DNA of 64,000 bases from Eopsaltria australis (GCA_034509425.1 JAVTVJ010000438.1:1302001-1366000); one strand, 5' to 3'. Numbered from the stretch's first letter, positions 45,405 to 58,350 are shown. Program-made: numbers and translations. Notes: generated from the sequence alone by a model not told the origin.

Positions 45405-48400
45405 TACAAACCAGGCACCCCAAGCAGCAGTAGCAATATTTTAGGGCATTTAAGTCTATAAGGGAAGTTGTTTCAGTGTTTTCTTTAAGAAAAACAAAAA
45501 CAAGACTGATGCTTGAAATGGCAGGATGTAATGACTAAGCAGTGCTTCTACTTCCCTGTTATGCTCTCGCAGAGCAGGACAATTCCAGAAATCAGACAAA
45601 TCCAAGGCCAGAGGGAGAACAGCGCTGCAGGGCACAAAGAAGCCCAGGCTGAGCTGCCCTTAAGCCTTGTGATACTCACTTTTCTCCAGAGATGCAGCCT
45701 AAAATTAAGCTCAGGCTGATGACTCAAGACATGAAAATTCAAGGTTAGTTCTGACCTGTGTTGCTCTGGCAGAATTCTGTTCAGTCTTCCAAGGCTGGGG
45801 ATGGAACTGGGACTTGGAGTCCTTGCATGTCAGCTGGAATTGCTCTTTCAAGCCCAGCTCATGGCCCACATGTTCTGCAGAGATGCTGTGGGGGCCAGGC
45901 ACTGGCTGAACTTTTATAGGTAAAGAGCTGCATTTTCCCCATCCCACATTTCCCTGCTGGCTGTGTGGATAGAACAACAAAGACATTGCCCTGCCGATTC
46001 CTTGCCTTCAAGCTTTAGCACACAAAATGCAGCCCTCCCATCAGCCACAAAGTCCTCCTCCATCCCAGAGCCAGACAATGCTGCCCTCTCCAACAGGATC
46101 CTGCCTCCTCCTCCCTTTGCCTGCCTTGAGTACACACCATTTCCTCCTCTACCATCCGGGCCAACAGGCAGCCCTCTTGTGTTTCTCAGCCAACACACCT
46201 GCTGGTGGCCATGACACTTCTCTGTCTTCCTACCACCCCTTCTAACTCCTCCTGCTGCTCTTGCTTCTGGACCTTGGCTCTTCATCTTCTTCACCTTATC
46301 ACGCACCTGTTTTTTGTTCCTCCCAGCTGTTAGCATTCCCCACTTTGCTATCCCCACAGTTGCACTGGACTCCTGTAGAACTTCAGGGACTGAGGATAAA
46401 ACCCAAGGCTGAGAGGCACTTTATGATGTATATTTACTGCCATTAAATATTTTGCATGGCAGTGACAAGTAGGTTTTCTCAAACTGTCTGTGCACTGAGA
46501 CTTTTCCTCACCCTGGCTGCCAATAGCAGTTTGACAGGTTTTATTATACTCCATTATTCACGACAAGCCAGGTCGCTGTGCCATATGCTGTCCAGTCCTG
46601 CTAAAGCTAACCATGTGCCCATGTTGGCTGCAAACCAAGGCTGGTTAAAACCTGCTCCTTTTTTGCATGCTATTTGTTTTGAAAGAATTGGAGACGGGCT
46701 TCATGTCAGATGTTCCACTGTGTCTTATCGCACCACTTTGCTCACCCTCAGCAGCCTAAACACCAAAACAATTGGAAAAATCACGGATCCTGGTATGGTT
46801 TGGACCTGAGGTTCTTCTAGAAACATGTGCTGTCCTGGAGCTGATGGAGTATGAGGCAGGAGAAGAGCCTTAAATCTCTTTGGGGACACTGGTAGTGTGT
46901 TCAGCTTGGAGTGTAGCTGTAGATATGGCTTCATGCATTGCTTAGTAGGACCCACAGCAAGGAAAAGTGCAGTGTTTCTAAGACTAAACCTGTGCTTCAC
47001 CGACAACAGCTGTTTTAGAGGCACTGCAGCTACAGCAGTCACCGTGTCTGCATGTGGCTGGACAGGCTTCCCAGAGCATTCTCCAAATCCTAGCCTCCTC
47101 CCAGCCTGTACTGACAGCTCCATGGCCCACACAACTTGCTGTTTTTTGCTTTTTAGCTGCTTCTGTTGTTCTGTTTTGTTTGAATATTTGCTGACTTGCC
47201 AAACCCTGCAGTTACCAACACACAGCCCCATCTAGAAAGAACACTTATTGCTGCCTTTCAAGTCTGCCAGACTTTGGATCCCTCTCCTACTCATTGTTTG
47301 CACTGTTCCTGTTCTCAGATGGATGTTTTCCTTCCTCTTGCTGCATCTATTTAGCTGATCCTTCTTGCTGTTCCCACAGCTTTTTCTTCCCAACTCTCCG
47401 TCAAGCAAGCTGACAGCAGAGGCTACTTATAAGTGCACTCATTTCTGGACATGGCTCTTGTTTCTTTGGGCATGCTGTCTGCTGGTTCTCTTGCATTGCC
47501 TTGGACAGTGTTTTCCCTTCTGAGAAATGAGCAAAACCTGGAAGTTTTTGCAAAGTGGTGCTTTCCTTTCACCCTGCTCCATGTACATCACCAGCCTGTG
47601 ATTTCTCTGATCACAATTACCAGGTACCCTTGTGGTCCAAACAGAGGTCTTATCTGCCCAGCACTGTCCATGTGGTGCCACTGTGATGGTACATGTGAAT
47701 CCTGGTGGCAGCCTTAGGCTGGAAACTGTGTCTCCCATTGCCCACAGTAGAAGCAGACTTAGGTCTGTCCTGATGGCACGAAGTACCTTTGATTTTAATT
47801 GTATACCCAGATTTGCATTTGAAACACAGTGTGAGGCCTGATTCTTGCATCTTCTCATAAAGTCCTTGAGTTCCATCACATTCTTAATGTATTTCAGTTT
47901 CTAAGAGTCCAGTCATTTGCAGAAATTATAATTTTAATGCTGTATATGATCATGAATTGTAACAGACTACATACTTCGTTTTTGTTATACAGCCGGGGGT
48001 CTTCTTGCCACTGTCTTTTTCTCCCCATGTTGTCATAAAACCTCTATAGATGTTCTTCACTGTTTTCTGGCTTTACACTCAAGGCCAGCAAAACTCTCAG
48101 CTTCATTAGTCTTGCAAGTAGCACAAAGGGGTTACTATCTAACTTCATCTTAGTCTTGAAGGGCTTTTACCTTCTTTAAGTATTTTGGTACAGTGCTGGA
48201 TAAAATCTACAATAACCTCTTCATCCTCACATATGAGGATGTTCTGGCATTCCACCATGATCCCACGCAATAAACTGAACACTAGCATCTCATACAGCCT
48301 TTGTTAGGCTATCTACTACAGGCCCAAGGTAAGCTCAGGGCACAGATGCCCCGATCTAGACTGAACTGTACCTCTGCCTTATCCTGCCTTACTGGCTGGT

Positions 48401-51400
48401 TTTCCAGACCTGTGTTGTAACCATCTTTGTCCTAGCTCTGACTCCATCTCCTACTGCTTCTGACTGAGCTTTCTGGCCTCACTTCATCTTATCTAGGACA
48501 GTCAGTGGGCTGTCAGTGTTATGCTCTGCTCCAGAACTGAGACCATGTGAGTGAAGGTGCTGTTCTGCCTATGTTGAAGTCACCCCCAGCTTCTTGGCTG
48601 CCCTCCTAAACAGAGCAGTGCTTATCTTGCTGCTCCTGGACAGGTATTGTGTTGGTGCTTTCAAGCACGTCCTATTTGGTCAACTCCATAGCAATAAAAA
48701 AGTAGCCAGTTTTCCAGTTGTTATCAGGAGAAATGGCCCAAAGTTGTGGTAGACCCAGAGAGACCATTAAGTTATCATGTCTATAACCTTCAGGGAGATG
48801 TTGGCACCCAGGAAGCCTTGCCTTAGTACACTGCACACATCAATACTGAAATTCTGCCTGCTGTTGTGGGTCTGCTCCTGACTCTTCTAAAGTATGTTTC
48901 CTGCTTTCTTTGAATCTTTCCTGAGATCAGGATGTGTTTAGCTGTTTCAAGCACATAATAGCTTGCTGTTTCTTGTACAGAATAATGCATTTTCTGCTAT
49001 GAATTGCATTTACCTTCCACTGGCCAATGCATAATCAGCACACGGATATATTTCTCCCAGCTCATTTTCCTGCTTATCATTTTTGTTAGTATTGCATGGC
49101 AGCTGGGTCAGCAGTCCAGCAGAAATCAAATCGGTCATTGATCTTAGAGCAGAGTTACTGCAATGGTAGCTGAATGGCAGCCTTCAGAGATGTGCCTCGC
49201 ATATGTGAATCTCCCCAGCTCTGTTATCACACTACAGAAATCCTCTGCACTGGAAGTCTGTATCTTGTGCCTTACCATCCATTACACGGCTGTGCTTTCC
49301 TTCTGTAGAAGAGATCCCACCGGGAGGTGAAATGGTGCTGTTTCTCCAGCATCTTTCACACCTGCTTATGACCTGTATGTTATGCACCTTGTCTCTTGAG
49401 TTGTTTCTGTGGCATGCGTCCTGGATTATGATTTATTATTTGGCTTTCCTGCTTCATGAAAACTGTTAGCTCTGGAAAATACACTTGTTCTTCTGCATCA
49501 GCAATTGTTTTGATGCTACTTTTGGTTCAGATCATCAGCCCTTGCTGCTCTTTCCCTGAGCTTTCACTGGGTTTGTGTCTTTGGGCAAGCTGGAGTTCTC
49601 TCAGCTCACAGGCAGGATCACTTGCAGGGATCTTTAGTGAGGCTCACGGAGAGTTTTGTTGTTGTTGATGTTTCTTCCTCTGGCTATGTTTATTCTGCAT
49701 GGTATGTTTTTATAAGCATCAATACATTGTAACTTCCCTAAAAGCAGCTCTTTCAGTTCTTATTGTGCAGGGATTACTGTACTCACCAAATACACTGCAG
49801 ACTTCCCCATATCATGGCAGTATGGGTGTGTTTACCTATAAACAAGTGTATTTCACTCACTACTTAACCTTTTATTGCAGTGAGATGTACAAGGAATAGC
49901 TTTGATTTCTGTGCCTCATAACCAATGATGATAAAAAAATCAAAGCAGGAACACTTCCTTGCAGGCTAGGGCACTTAATTTTGAGACTTGAAGCAAACAA
50001 CCCCTGCACCATTTCTGCAAGTTGCTTTCTTTCTATGTAGTCTCATCCTTGCTGTAGATCTCACAGGACTGCAGGCAGTCATTCTCTTCTATATTGCCAC
50101 ATACTCACTAGGTAAGAACCAGAAAGGGTCCAGCTATAAAACACAAGAAGTCTCCTTAGGGATGAAGATATCTTTTTACAAATAGCATTAAAATACATGT
50201 GCAAACTGACTTAGCGGTTCCTCCAATATTTCCTTCCTATTTCGACACAGACTGCTACATCAGAAAAGATGTCTTTTGCTGGATCCTCAAAATCACTCCA
50301 AATGCTGCCCAAGGAACTGTGAGCCCTCAGCCCCAAATAACAGATGGATAGGTTTCAAAGGCTGGAGTCTCCACTTTGTCTAGCAGCTATTTTATTAGTG
50401 CCAAACAGATGTGTGTGCAAATGCCTCCTGCTGGAAGCAACGCCTTTGATCCCTGATATCTAAACTATTCACTGGTGGAAGGAGTCAACAACCCAGGTTT
50501 AATAATGAGATATTGTTACCCATTTCTTTCTTATTCCCTGGATCCTCTCCAGGATGAACTGATGGATTTGGTAGATCACTTGACAGACAGAAATAATACT
50601 TTGGCAACTTCTCCAAAACATCCCAGGCTACAGAAACTGAAATCTTCAACCTCTGCCCTCAGCCCTCGAGGAAAAATGATGCAACACACTATTGTAAAAG
50701 GATCTGAAGATGGTCTTGCTCATTAACAGATCACAGAAATGTGCCCTAAACCCTACTGATTTCTGACCTTTATCTGACCATAAATGCTTCCCCTCTTGCC
50801 CAGCCCTGGGAAACAACTTGAGGAGTGGTGTGATTGACCTTCCCTGCTTATCCACCTGACACGGTGCACTTGCATGAGCTTACAGAGGATTCTCTGCATG
50901 TGATGCCACTTCTAGGCCAGAAAGAAATGTCTGTTGTGGATGGTGTGACTCCAGAGTGGCAATTCAGACTTGGGAGCTGCTACCTCTGTCTTGCTTTGAC
51001 AAGCAACATTACAGGGTGTGCGATCCAAAGAGCTCGCTGAGTCTCACATACAGGTCAGTGCCTTTGTTTAAACATTCAACACACTTCTTCCAACTGCCTG
51101 GCAAAAGGAATGTGTTTGGAGGTGTAAATGATTTTGACAATTCAAGTGTTGTGTGTTAATACACTGATCAAAACGCTGAGAATTTTCAGGTCAGGGCACA
51201 TCTGTTCATCTAGGTGATCTTGTTAAGAGGTAAAACCTTACAGCCTGGGACACACCGAGGAAGCACTGCAGGATTTCTCTGTCTGGCGGGATTCCTTTCC
51301 AGTATTAACTAGTGCTGGATCTTCACCACAGAAAGATTCCTGTCAGGGCCTTAAGCACTAAACAGAGACCTCAGCAGATCAGTGTTAAAGCAAATGGGAC

Positions 51401-52660
51401 CGAAAAGGCCAGAAGCGCCTGCACGCTGCTTCCCAGCCTCAGCACTGATGAATGGCGAAAGCCGACAACCATTCATCAACACAGCTAAATGAATGCAAGG
51501 AGTTTAGACAATGCTAAAAGAAGGAGCAGAGTCACGGGGCCAATCTGCAGAGCTATTCTTGCTCATGTGAGCTTTGGGTCAGTTCCCTGCCTGTGTTGCC
51601 GATTCATTAGATAAATCTGGGCACTTCAGAGGCTAACGGGAGGTTTTCTGTTGTCTGACAGGAGTTTGGCTTTAAACTGTCATTGCCTTCCCTGCTTAGG
51701 AAATATGGATACTTCTGCTCACTAGGGAAGCTCCCTTTCGGCTTGCACCGCCTAGGATGTAACAAAAAGCTGAATCTCCCTGCCTGGGTGCAACGCAGCT
51801 TGTCTATCAAGAAATATCCCTGAGAATAAACACTTCTGTTGAGTTGCTGCACTTCATTCCTAACAAAGCAGAACAATTTGCATTACAACTCAGTTGTTTT
51901 AGAAGACAATGGGTGAAATCTGGAGCTTGACACTTGGCTTTCACTCAGTCTGTCTTCTGTGGGACTATCGCCAGCTAAAGAAGGGACAGAAGACAGTGTA
52001 AGATGCAGTGGTACCAACAGTGCATTTTTACAGTGCTATTTGCTATTTGTCAGAGTGAGTGTATTTATAAACTAAGGTAAAGACAAGGGAAATCAGTTGA
52101 CATCTTTGCACTGACCTTAAGTAGCTTTTGGATCAGTGACAAAATAAGGAAATATGCAGGTTCCAAAAAATCCTGGCATGTTGGCAAGAAGAATACTGTA
52201 TTTCCTCTCAGAAGGTATGGGAGGAATGAAGGCAGAGAGGTGAAATGGCTTGTCTGCTGCTTCTTAGATAATCTGAGACTGATATTAGGTTAATGCATAG
52301 ATATTAGAAGTACTGAACATGGCGTGAGGATGTTCAGTTGATGTGAAATGGGATAAACTTCAAAGTGCAAATTCAAATTGCTTTGAGAGACTTTTCAATC
52401 TAAAAAAATCTCGAAGTCTCATATGGATTTGGTATAGCATGAATTAAGGAAAAAGTTCTTTTAATTGAATCTAAAAATTCAATCTCTCTTGACTATTCTC
52501 TCTTCCATTCCTGTCTTTCCCCTCCTTTGGTGTCTTTGTAGCTGTTATGTTTTATTTACAGATAATTGGAAATGGAACATAAAGGATCCCAACTGGAACT
52601 ACAAATAAATCAGCAATTAATGAGTGTATTTAAAATAATCTTGCTTAGAGGCATTAATGG
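45405..52660. other. Long intergenic stretch, no gene recognised
   Basis: Three minus-strand frames of 147 (45914-46357), 168 (46725-47231) and 146 codons (47439-47879) lie close together, but their products match no family I know and plus-strand frames overlap two of them. 47240-49700 is pyrimidine-rich on the plus strand without recognisable genes. 51250-51900 has scattered CpGs (including the inverted repeat at 51446-51478) and may be regulatory. No CR1 copy recognised. Confidence 0.45.
51446..51478. repeat. 10-bp inverted repeat with 13-base loop
   Basis: TGATGAATGG (51446-51455) and CCATTCATCA (51469-51478) are perfect complements around CGAAAGCCGACAA. It sits in a locally CpG-bearing stretch. 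Chance occurrence is possible. Confidence 0.85.
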
Positions 52661-52673
52661 TTGGGTGAGTGGG

Positions 52674-52715
52674 TGGATGGATGGATGGATGGATGGATGG
52701 ATGGATGGATGGATA
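52674..52715. repeat. (TGGA)n tetranucleotide microsatellite
   Basis: About ten perfect TGGA units, preceded by degenerate GTGG/GGGT units from 52663. Confidence 0.95.
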
Positions 52716-52719
52716 GGGT

Positions 52720-55700
52720 GGCAAAAGGTACATTCTGACAAGTGGGGTGAAAATATCTTAGATTATCCAGATCTGGCCCCAGATTTTCCTGGTTTAGAAA
52801 AAAACTAAATCCCCAGACCTAGAATCCAGGAACCAACTTCCTCAAGTGTTTTGTTTTCTGCATAAGACTGACCAGCCTCTGATCATAGCTCTCAATTGAC
52901 AAGTCTTTATTGACTTTCAAATAGCTGAAAATATAGATCTTTATCTGAATTATGGAGTGTGGTTACTTCTTTTGGTATTAGGAATATAACTTAACTGATC
53001 ATATATAATGTAACTGGTAATATAATTTAAGTGGTCATGATAGGCCAGAACATGACAGAGGAGAACATAGGACTCTGGTCAGATCACTAAAGTTACAGCA
53101 GGTTTTGAAGAAGGGGGTGTTGCATTTTACCTCAAGTGTTGCATTCCCTTTCCTGGGAGGTGTTTCATCCATGCTGGCTGATTTTCCTCTCCTGCCCGTG
53201 GGCAAATCTGTGGCTCTCATCTCTTGACTGTTTGCTTGTAGGTTTAGCAGTGCATCTCTGCCAAAAAAAGACTCTCAGTTTCCATTTTCACTTTTTCCCT
53301 TTCAGTCTACATAGACATAGATGTAACTTTTCTCACTTAACTTCTTTCTGTTGATTTCTTTATTAGCAAGTATTAAACTATAGAGAAGTTTGTATTGAAG
53401 TCCATATGGCACATATGATAAAGTTGTTTCAAGTGGCACTGTGGACTAATCACTTCCCAACTGTTCTCCACTCACGAAGAGCAAAAGCAGCTCTGCCTGT
53501 ATTCTTAGCAAATCTTCCCTTGCTTTTATTGGCAATGCTTCTGTTTTGGCAGCAACCTGTCAAGTTTAGAGCTGGCAATCACAGTTTTTTCGCATTCTCA
53601 GATGAAACGTAGGCAACATGTTTTCTATGAAAACACCCTTCCTACTCTTCATTAGTGCTTCCAACATTATTGTTCTTGGTACAGAAAGCAAACATTGGTA
53701 GCTTTCCCTCTCCCAACACGGTAACTTGAATGGAACAGAGCTGAACTGACATGAAGTTTTTGACTGAGAAAAAATGTTCAGTGAAGTAACAACAAACAAA
53801 GTCCCGCTTAGCAAGCCCAGAATGGCTGAGTCTGTTATGCAAGTGCTTATCAAGGCTAAGAGTTGTAAGGTGGTTTTGAATAAACTGCCAGGTCCACACT
53901 ATGCCATGCAGAGATACTTGATTCAGAGCACTGGAAATGTTATGGTGCGTTAGCTTCACTGCACCATGTTCCATTCATGTCCCATGCATCTCTTTCAGCT
54001 CCACAAACTGATCCTTAGAAACACATTTCACAGGAAGCAAAGCAAGTCAAGTCCGAGAAGTCGGGTTTCTTTTTCCACTTGGTATAAAAAACGTGGCACA
54101 CATCTGAAACATCAACAGGTTAATCAAGAGGATCAGGATACTCTTTTATTGAGAAATGGGTTTGTCCCTACAATCTTTGTTTAAAACCCATCTGGCTTCC
54201 TGAGCATCTCACAAATTATTCAAAATCCAAATCCCTGTAGGGACTTTATTTTATTCTCCTAGATCTCTGTTGTCCTACTGTGTCTACCCTTACTGTAGGT
54301 TTTCTACCTTTGGTCCCCTCCCTGCAGGAAGGTTGCCAGTCCAGTCTTTGCAAAAAGACCTGGGATATAGCAGTCCACTTCACAGCTGTATCTGGAGAAA
54401 GACCTCATAACATCATCCAGCACTGCTGCTAACTCCCTGTGCATCTCACAGAGCTTAAAAAAATCAGCTCTACTCATGGCCTCCATTTCCCTAAGACTCC
54501 TAAAACTGACTTTTGAATTCTTGCTCCACTCTAGCCCCTAGGACATCTGGTGATTTAGGGTGGGATTCAGTTCCCCATACTCACACATGAGGATTTTAAA
54601 AATAAACTGGGAGGCAGTGAGGAAGTTAATCTCTGCTGAGAAGCTTGGAGCCCTTTCTCTTGCTCACCCTGGGGTTAGGATGGATATCCCAGCCGCAGTG
54701 AAGAGTAGCACAGCTGTTCACACTTGTGCTTCCCTTATCTGTCCAAGTGGAGCCTTTGCCCCCTCGACACAATGCACTTCAGTGACTGCAATCATTAAAG
54801 GCGTTGGAAACAGGGTCTGAGACTTATGCAAACTCCTGCCTCAGGTGTCATGACCAACGAACCGATCAAAAATGCCAGCTCCTCTTAGAATGCCATCCCT
54901 GAATTCATACCCCATGGCAGATCTGTCACACAGTAGCCAAACATGTTAATACAGCTGAAGCCTTTAGGTACACTTGTACCCTCAAAACTCAGTGGAGTTG
55001 CTGTCATTCTCCAACTGTTCAGTGGCCTAGAATGAAATTAGTTAGAAGTCTAAATGCAGCTGCTAATAAAGACACTGTATTTCCATCTCATAAAAAGCAT
55101 CAGCTCCCTTTGCTACCAGATGTCCTCTTTGGCAGTTTGAGTCAATGAGGAACTAAGTGATGGAGAATGAACTCAGTCTCCAAGAGGTGGCCTCAGGCCC
55201 TAAATGTCAGTCATGGAAACTGAAGAAGGGAAGTTCTCTATTGCTGCTCCCTACCGGGGCTTGGAGTTGATGTCAGTTCCTACTGATGTTCTGATGTTGT
55301 TTGTCACCAGAATATAATATAGTTGCTTGTGTGAACTGTCCCCTGCTCAGGAAACTTCTTTTCTTGGCTCCACACAGGTCTCCTGGAGATCAGTCTGGGG
55401 GTGGATCAGCAGAGCAATCCCATCAAGGGACTGAGGCTAGCTAAGTACAGCTCGTGGTTAAGCAGATTTTGGGGATGAGGAATGTGTATCCTACCTTCTC
55501 TGCCTGCTTGTTACTACCAGAAAGAATTAGACTAGGAAACCAAACTCCGATGGATGGATTGTTCTCAGAGTCCAGAGCTCCCACAGAGGGAGGAAATCAA
55601 GCAGGAGCATTGCCTGCAACCTTTTCTGAGAAGTCTGTAGATACAAAGGCTCTGCATAGCTTGAATTCAGCACCACTGCCACCTTTGGCAGTAAAAGTGC

Positions 55701-55925
55701 TCTCCAGCTTTTACTTCATTTATATCAATAGTTCTAAATCAGATCGCTCCAAACGGCCAGCTCTGGACTGAAAGAAGTGCTTTGGGAGCTGGTTACAGAA
55801 AATCACACATCTGAGAACCTTTTATGCACTTTCTCCTTGCATTTCCAGCTGAGGAGCATACCCAGGTAGTTCTTCCTCTGTGCACTGTCCCAAAAGAATA
55901 GCGGGAGATCTAACAAAGTAGACAA
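52720..55925. other. Intergenic, no gene recognised
   Basis: Short frames only. 52985-53040 is AT-rich with repeated ATATAATxTAA-type words. A minus frame at 54304-54486 extends in frame upstream of its ATG to about 54540 without stops, but has no recognised family. No transposon recognised before the CR1 at 55930. Confidence 0.5.
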
Positions 55926-55929
55926 TATC

Positions 55930-56315
55930 AGAGAGTTGGGGCTTTTCAGCCTGGAGAAGAAAACACTTTGGGGGGACCTTAGAGCACCTTCCAGTGCCTG
56001 ATGAAAGGGATCTAAAAGAGAGCTGGAGAGGGACTTTTCACAAGGGCATGTGGTGAAAGGCCAAGGGAGAATGATTTTAGACTGAAAGAGGAGAGATTTA
56101 GACTGGATATTAGGAAGAAATTCTTTACTGTCAAGGTGGTGAGGCACAGGAACAGCTTGCCCAGAGAAATTGTGAATGCCCCACACCTGGAAGTTTTCAA
56201 AGTCAGGATGGCTGAAGCTCTGAGCATCCTGGTCTAGTGGAAGACCACGATGGAGGTTTTGGAAATAGGTGATCTTTAAGGTCCTTTCCAACCCAAACCA
56301 TTCTATGATTCTGTG
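55930..56315 (+). mobile_element. CR1 LINE 3' end, avian type, plus strand
   Basis: About 390 bases in CR1 order: GGCTTTTCAGCCTGGAGAAG, CTGGAGAGGGACTTTTCACA, TTAGGAAGAAATTCTTTACT, GTGGTGAGGCACAGGAACAG, TTGCCCAGAGAAATTGTGAA and TTTAAGGTCCTTTCCAACCC, with the short tail ATTCTATGATTCTGTGA. It is 5'-truncated, with small internal deletions near 56245-56255 relative to the copy at 28895. No coding capacity. Confidence 0.95.
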
Positions 56316-56389
56316 AAAGTGGCATGGGTGATGCAAACTCTCCTCCATTTCACCAGATGAAGAGCAAGGCATTGGCAGGTGGCGGGTGT

Positions 56390-56550
56390 CAGGATAACAA
56401 CAGGAGGTCCTTTTTTAAAGAACACGCAGTTACATGGTGGAAATCCTTGCTACAAGACACAGTGACCAAAAGAGCGGCCAGGACTTTCAAAGGGGACTGG
56501 ACAATGAAAGAGAACCTATCCAGACCTACCAAGCATGAAGGCAACTGCTG
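56390..56550 (+). mobile_element. Older CR1-related fragment, plus strand
   Basis: The stretch CGCAGTTACATGGTGGAAAT, CCTTGCTACAAGACAC, then ACTTTCAAAGGGGACTGGAC corresponds in order to the CR1 3' segment with GTGGAACTCCTTGCCACAAG and TTCAAAAAGGGATTGGA. It is more diverged than, and of a different subfamily from, the copy ending 75 bases upstream. Borders are approximate. Confidence 0.6.
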
Positions 56551-56624
56551 TGGCTGAACCAGCCACACATTGCAAGAAGACTGGGAAAGGGGCCTGGGAA
56601 ATCTTGGCGTGTACTTTTCACCTT

Positions 56625-57955
56625 CTCTATAGTCTCCCCTTGATATCTGCAACTCACCAATGGTAGCGACAGTACTGCCCTCTGTTGAGACACACTACAG
56701 GTACTTCTGTATGAGGTGCATACTAATGATACTGGCAGGGGTTAATGGGGCTAGTCAGGTCTTAGAACGACCTCATTTCAGACATAGGTAGGCCAGCATA
56801 GGTAGGGTGGGGTTTCCCTGTGCTATAAAACACTTCTAGGAACTGAAGTGCAGGCATTCATGGCCTTTGACTCTGGATTGAGGAAGACATCAAAACCCAG
56901 CCCCACAGAGCTGTAACAACTTTATCCACCCAGAACAGTAACATGAAGTTTTGGAGAGATTTCCACATTTCCAACAATCTATAGAGTACAGAAACTGTCC
57001 TGGAATGAGTGCAGCAGAGTCACCAAGTTTTTCAGGAATTACCCACAATCTTCCAGGATAGAAATACTAGTGGAAATAAGATCTCCTTTTCCTTTATCAT
57101 ACAAATCCAGAAAGACCAGAAATGTGGTTGCCTCTTGCTGAATGTATTTTAAATTCCTCTGGAATGCGCTGATTCAGAAGATCATGTATTTTTAATGTGG
57201 AGAAATCCTTCTCTATTTGGAGGACAAGGACAACTCTCAGATTTTAGCATCATCCAGATTTTCTAAAAAGTCTTTGAATTTGCAGCTTAAGACTTGGATT
57301 CTACCATTTCAGTTTTCTAAAAAGATTTCTCCCATTCAGCCTATGCCAACTCAAAACAAATTTGCTACTGTGCAGTAGCCCAGAGACTTAAAAATGTATA
57401 AAATCACCACACGCATTTACCTCCAGGAATTCAACTAAGTGATTTAGACTTGGGAAGGGTCTCCTTCTGCCCTTCTCCCAGGTTTTGCCAACATAAACAA
57501 ATTTTGCAGCTACTCTGTACCTATTATGGCAATTCAAAACTCCCCAGCAGTCTGGAAAATGTGATCATCATGGCCAAGTGAGGATATACTGGTAAGACTG
57601 GTACTGATCATTGCCATGTTGAGGAAGTCAACCCTTTGTTGAGCAGCTGCTGCCCTCACCTCTGGTAGAAAAATGTTCTTTGGATTTTGTTGTATATTAC
57701 AGCTCCATGCTGGTATAGTGTGATGTAGTGGTGGGCACAGTGACTAATAGTCATAGCAATTAAAAACCAGATCTTTACAAGTCTGAATGGCAAATTTGCA
57801 TATCTTTTGCCAGAAACATCCGACGAGACTGCTTTCATATTCCAACAAAGATTAATCCAGGCTACAGCATCCAACTCCAGATTTCAGCCGTGCCTTATTT
57901 AAATAGCACACTTAAGCGGCAAGATGTGCAAGTTGCTGTCATGCCCTATGCTTCA
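56625..57955. other. Intergenic, no gene recognised
   Basis: AT-rich. 57640-57955, just before the CpG island, carries AATTTGCATATC (octamer-like, about 57793), AGATTAATCC (Otx/bicoid-type, about 57849) and TTATTTAAATAG (about 57894-57905). These may be proximal promoter elements of a transcript starting near 58025. Confidence 0.4.
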
Positions 57956-57959
57956 GGAG

Positions 57960-58350
57960 GCACGCCAAGAGGGCTGATGCTCGAATGGCGCCCTGTATAA
58001 GCGGCTTGCACGGCACTAATGAGCAGCGACCCAGCGCCCCGCGCAGCGCCCCGCGGCCCCTCCGCGCCCCTCCGCGGCTCGCCCGGCGCGGCAGCGCTCG
58101 GCCGCCCCCTGCGGGTCCCCGCCCGCGCCGCAGCCGCTCTTTGTTCCCGGCGCGGAGCGAACCTCCGCCAGCTGGTCATTTATTGACGGGTTTTGTCCCG
58201 TCCTGAAAAGGGATTTAGGCATCTTCCTCGCTTCCTGCCTTCTGTTGGTTGGAAGGGTTCCGCCCTCCCGTTTGTTACACCCGCGTCGGGCCAGAGCTGG
58301 GGGCTGGGAGGGAGCCTCTGACCGCAGAGGGGCTCGCTTTTGCCGTAAGT
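57960..58350 (+). promoter_or_regulatory. Isolated CpG island with TATA box and splice donor: putative first exon
   Basis: About 390 bases of very high GC and CpG content in otherwise AT-rich DNA. On the plus strand TATAA at 57996-58000 would place a start near 58025-58030, and a strong donor CCGTAAGT has its GT at 58345. That gives a possible first exon of roughly 58026-58344. The frames inside it (for example 57985-58206) are compositional and match nothing I know. SLC22A15 lies on this side of NHLH2 in mammals, but its conserved N-terminal residues are not visible, so I do not assign it. A minus-strand 164-codon frame is also compositional and runs through the adjoining CR1. Confidence 0.5.

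Noticed and set aside
55803..56372. Minus-strand frame of 189 codons
   Set aside because: It is the antisense of the CR1 copy at 55930-56315 and shares its translated words with antisense frames in other CR1 copies of the window.
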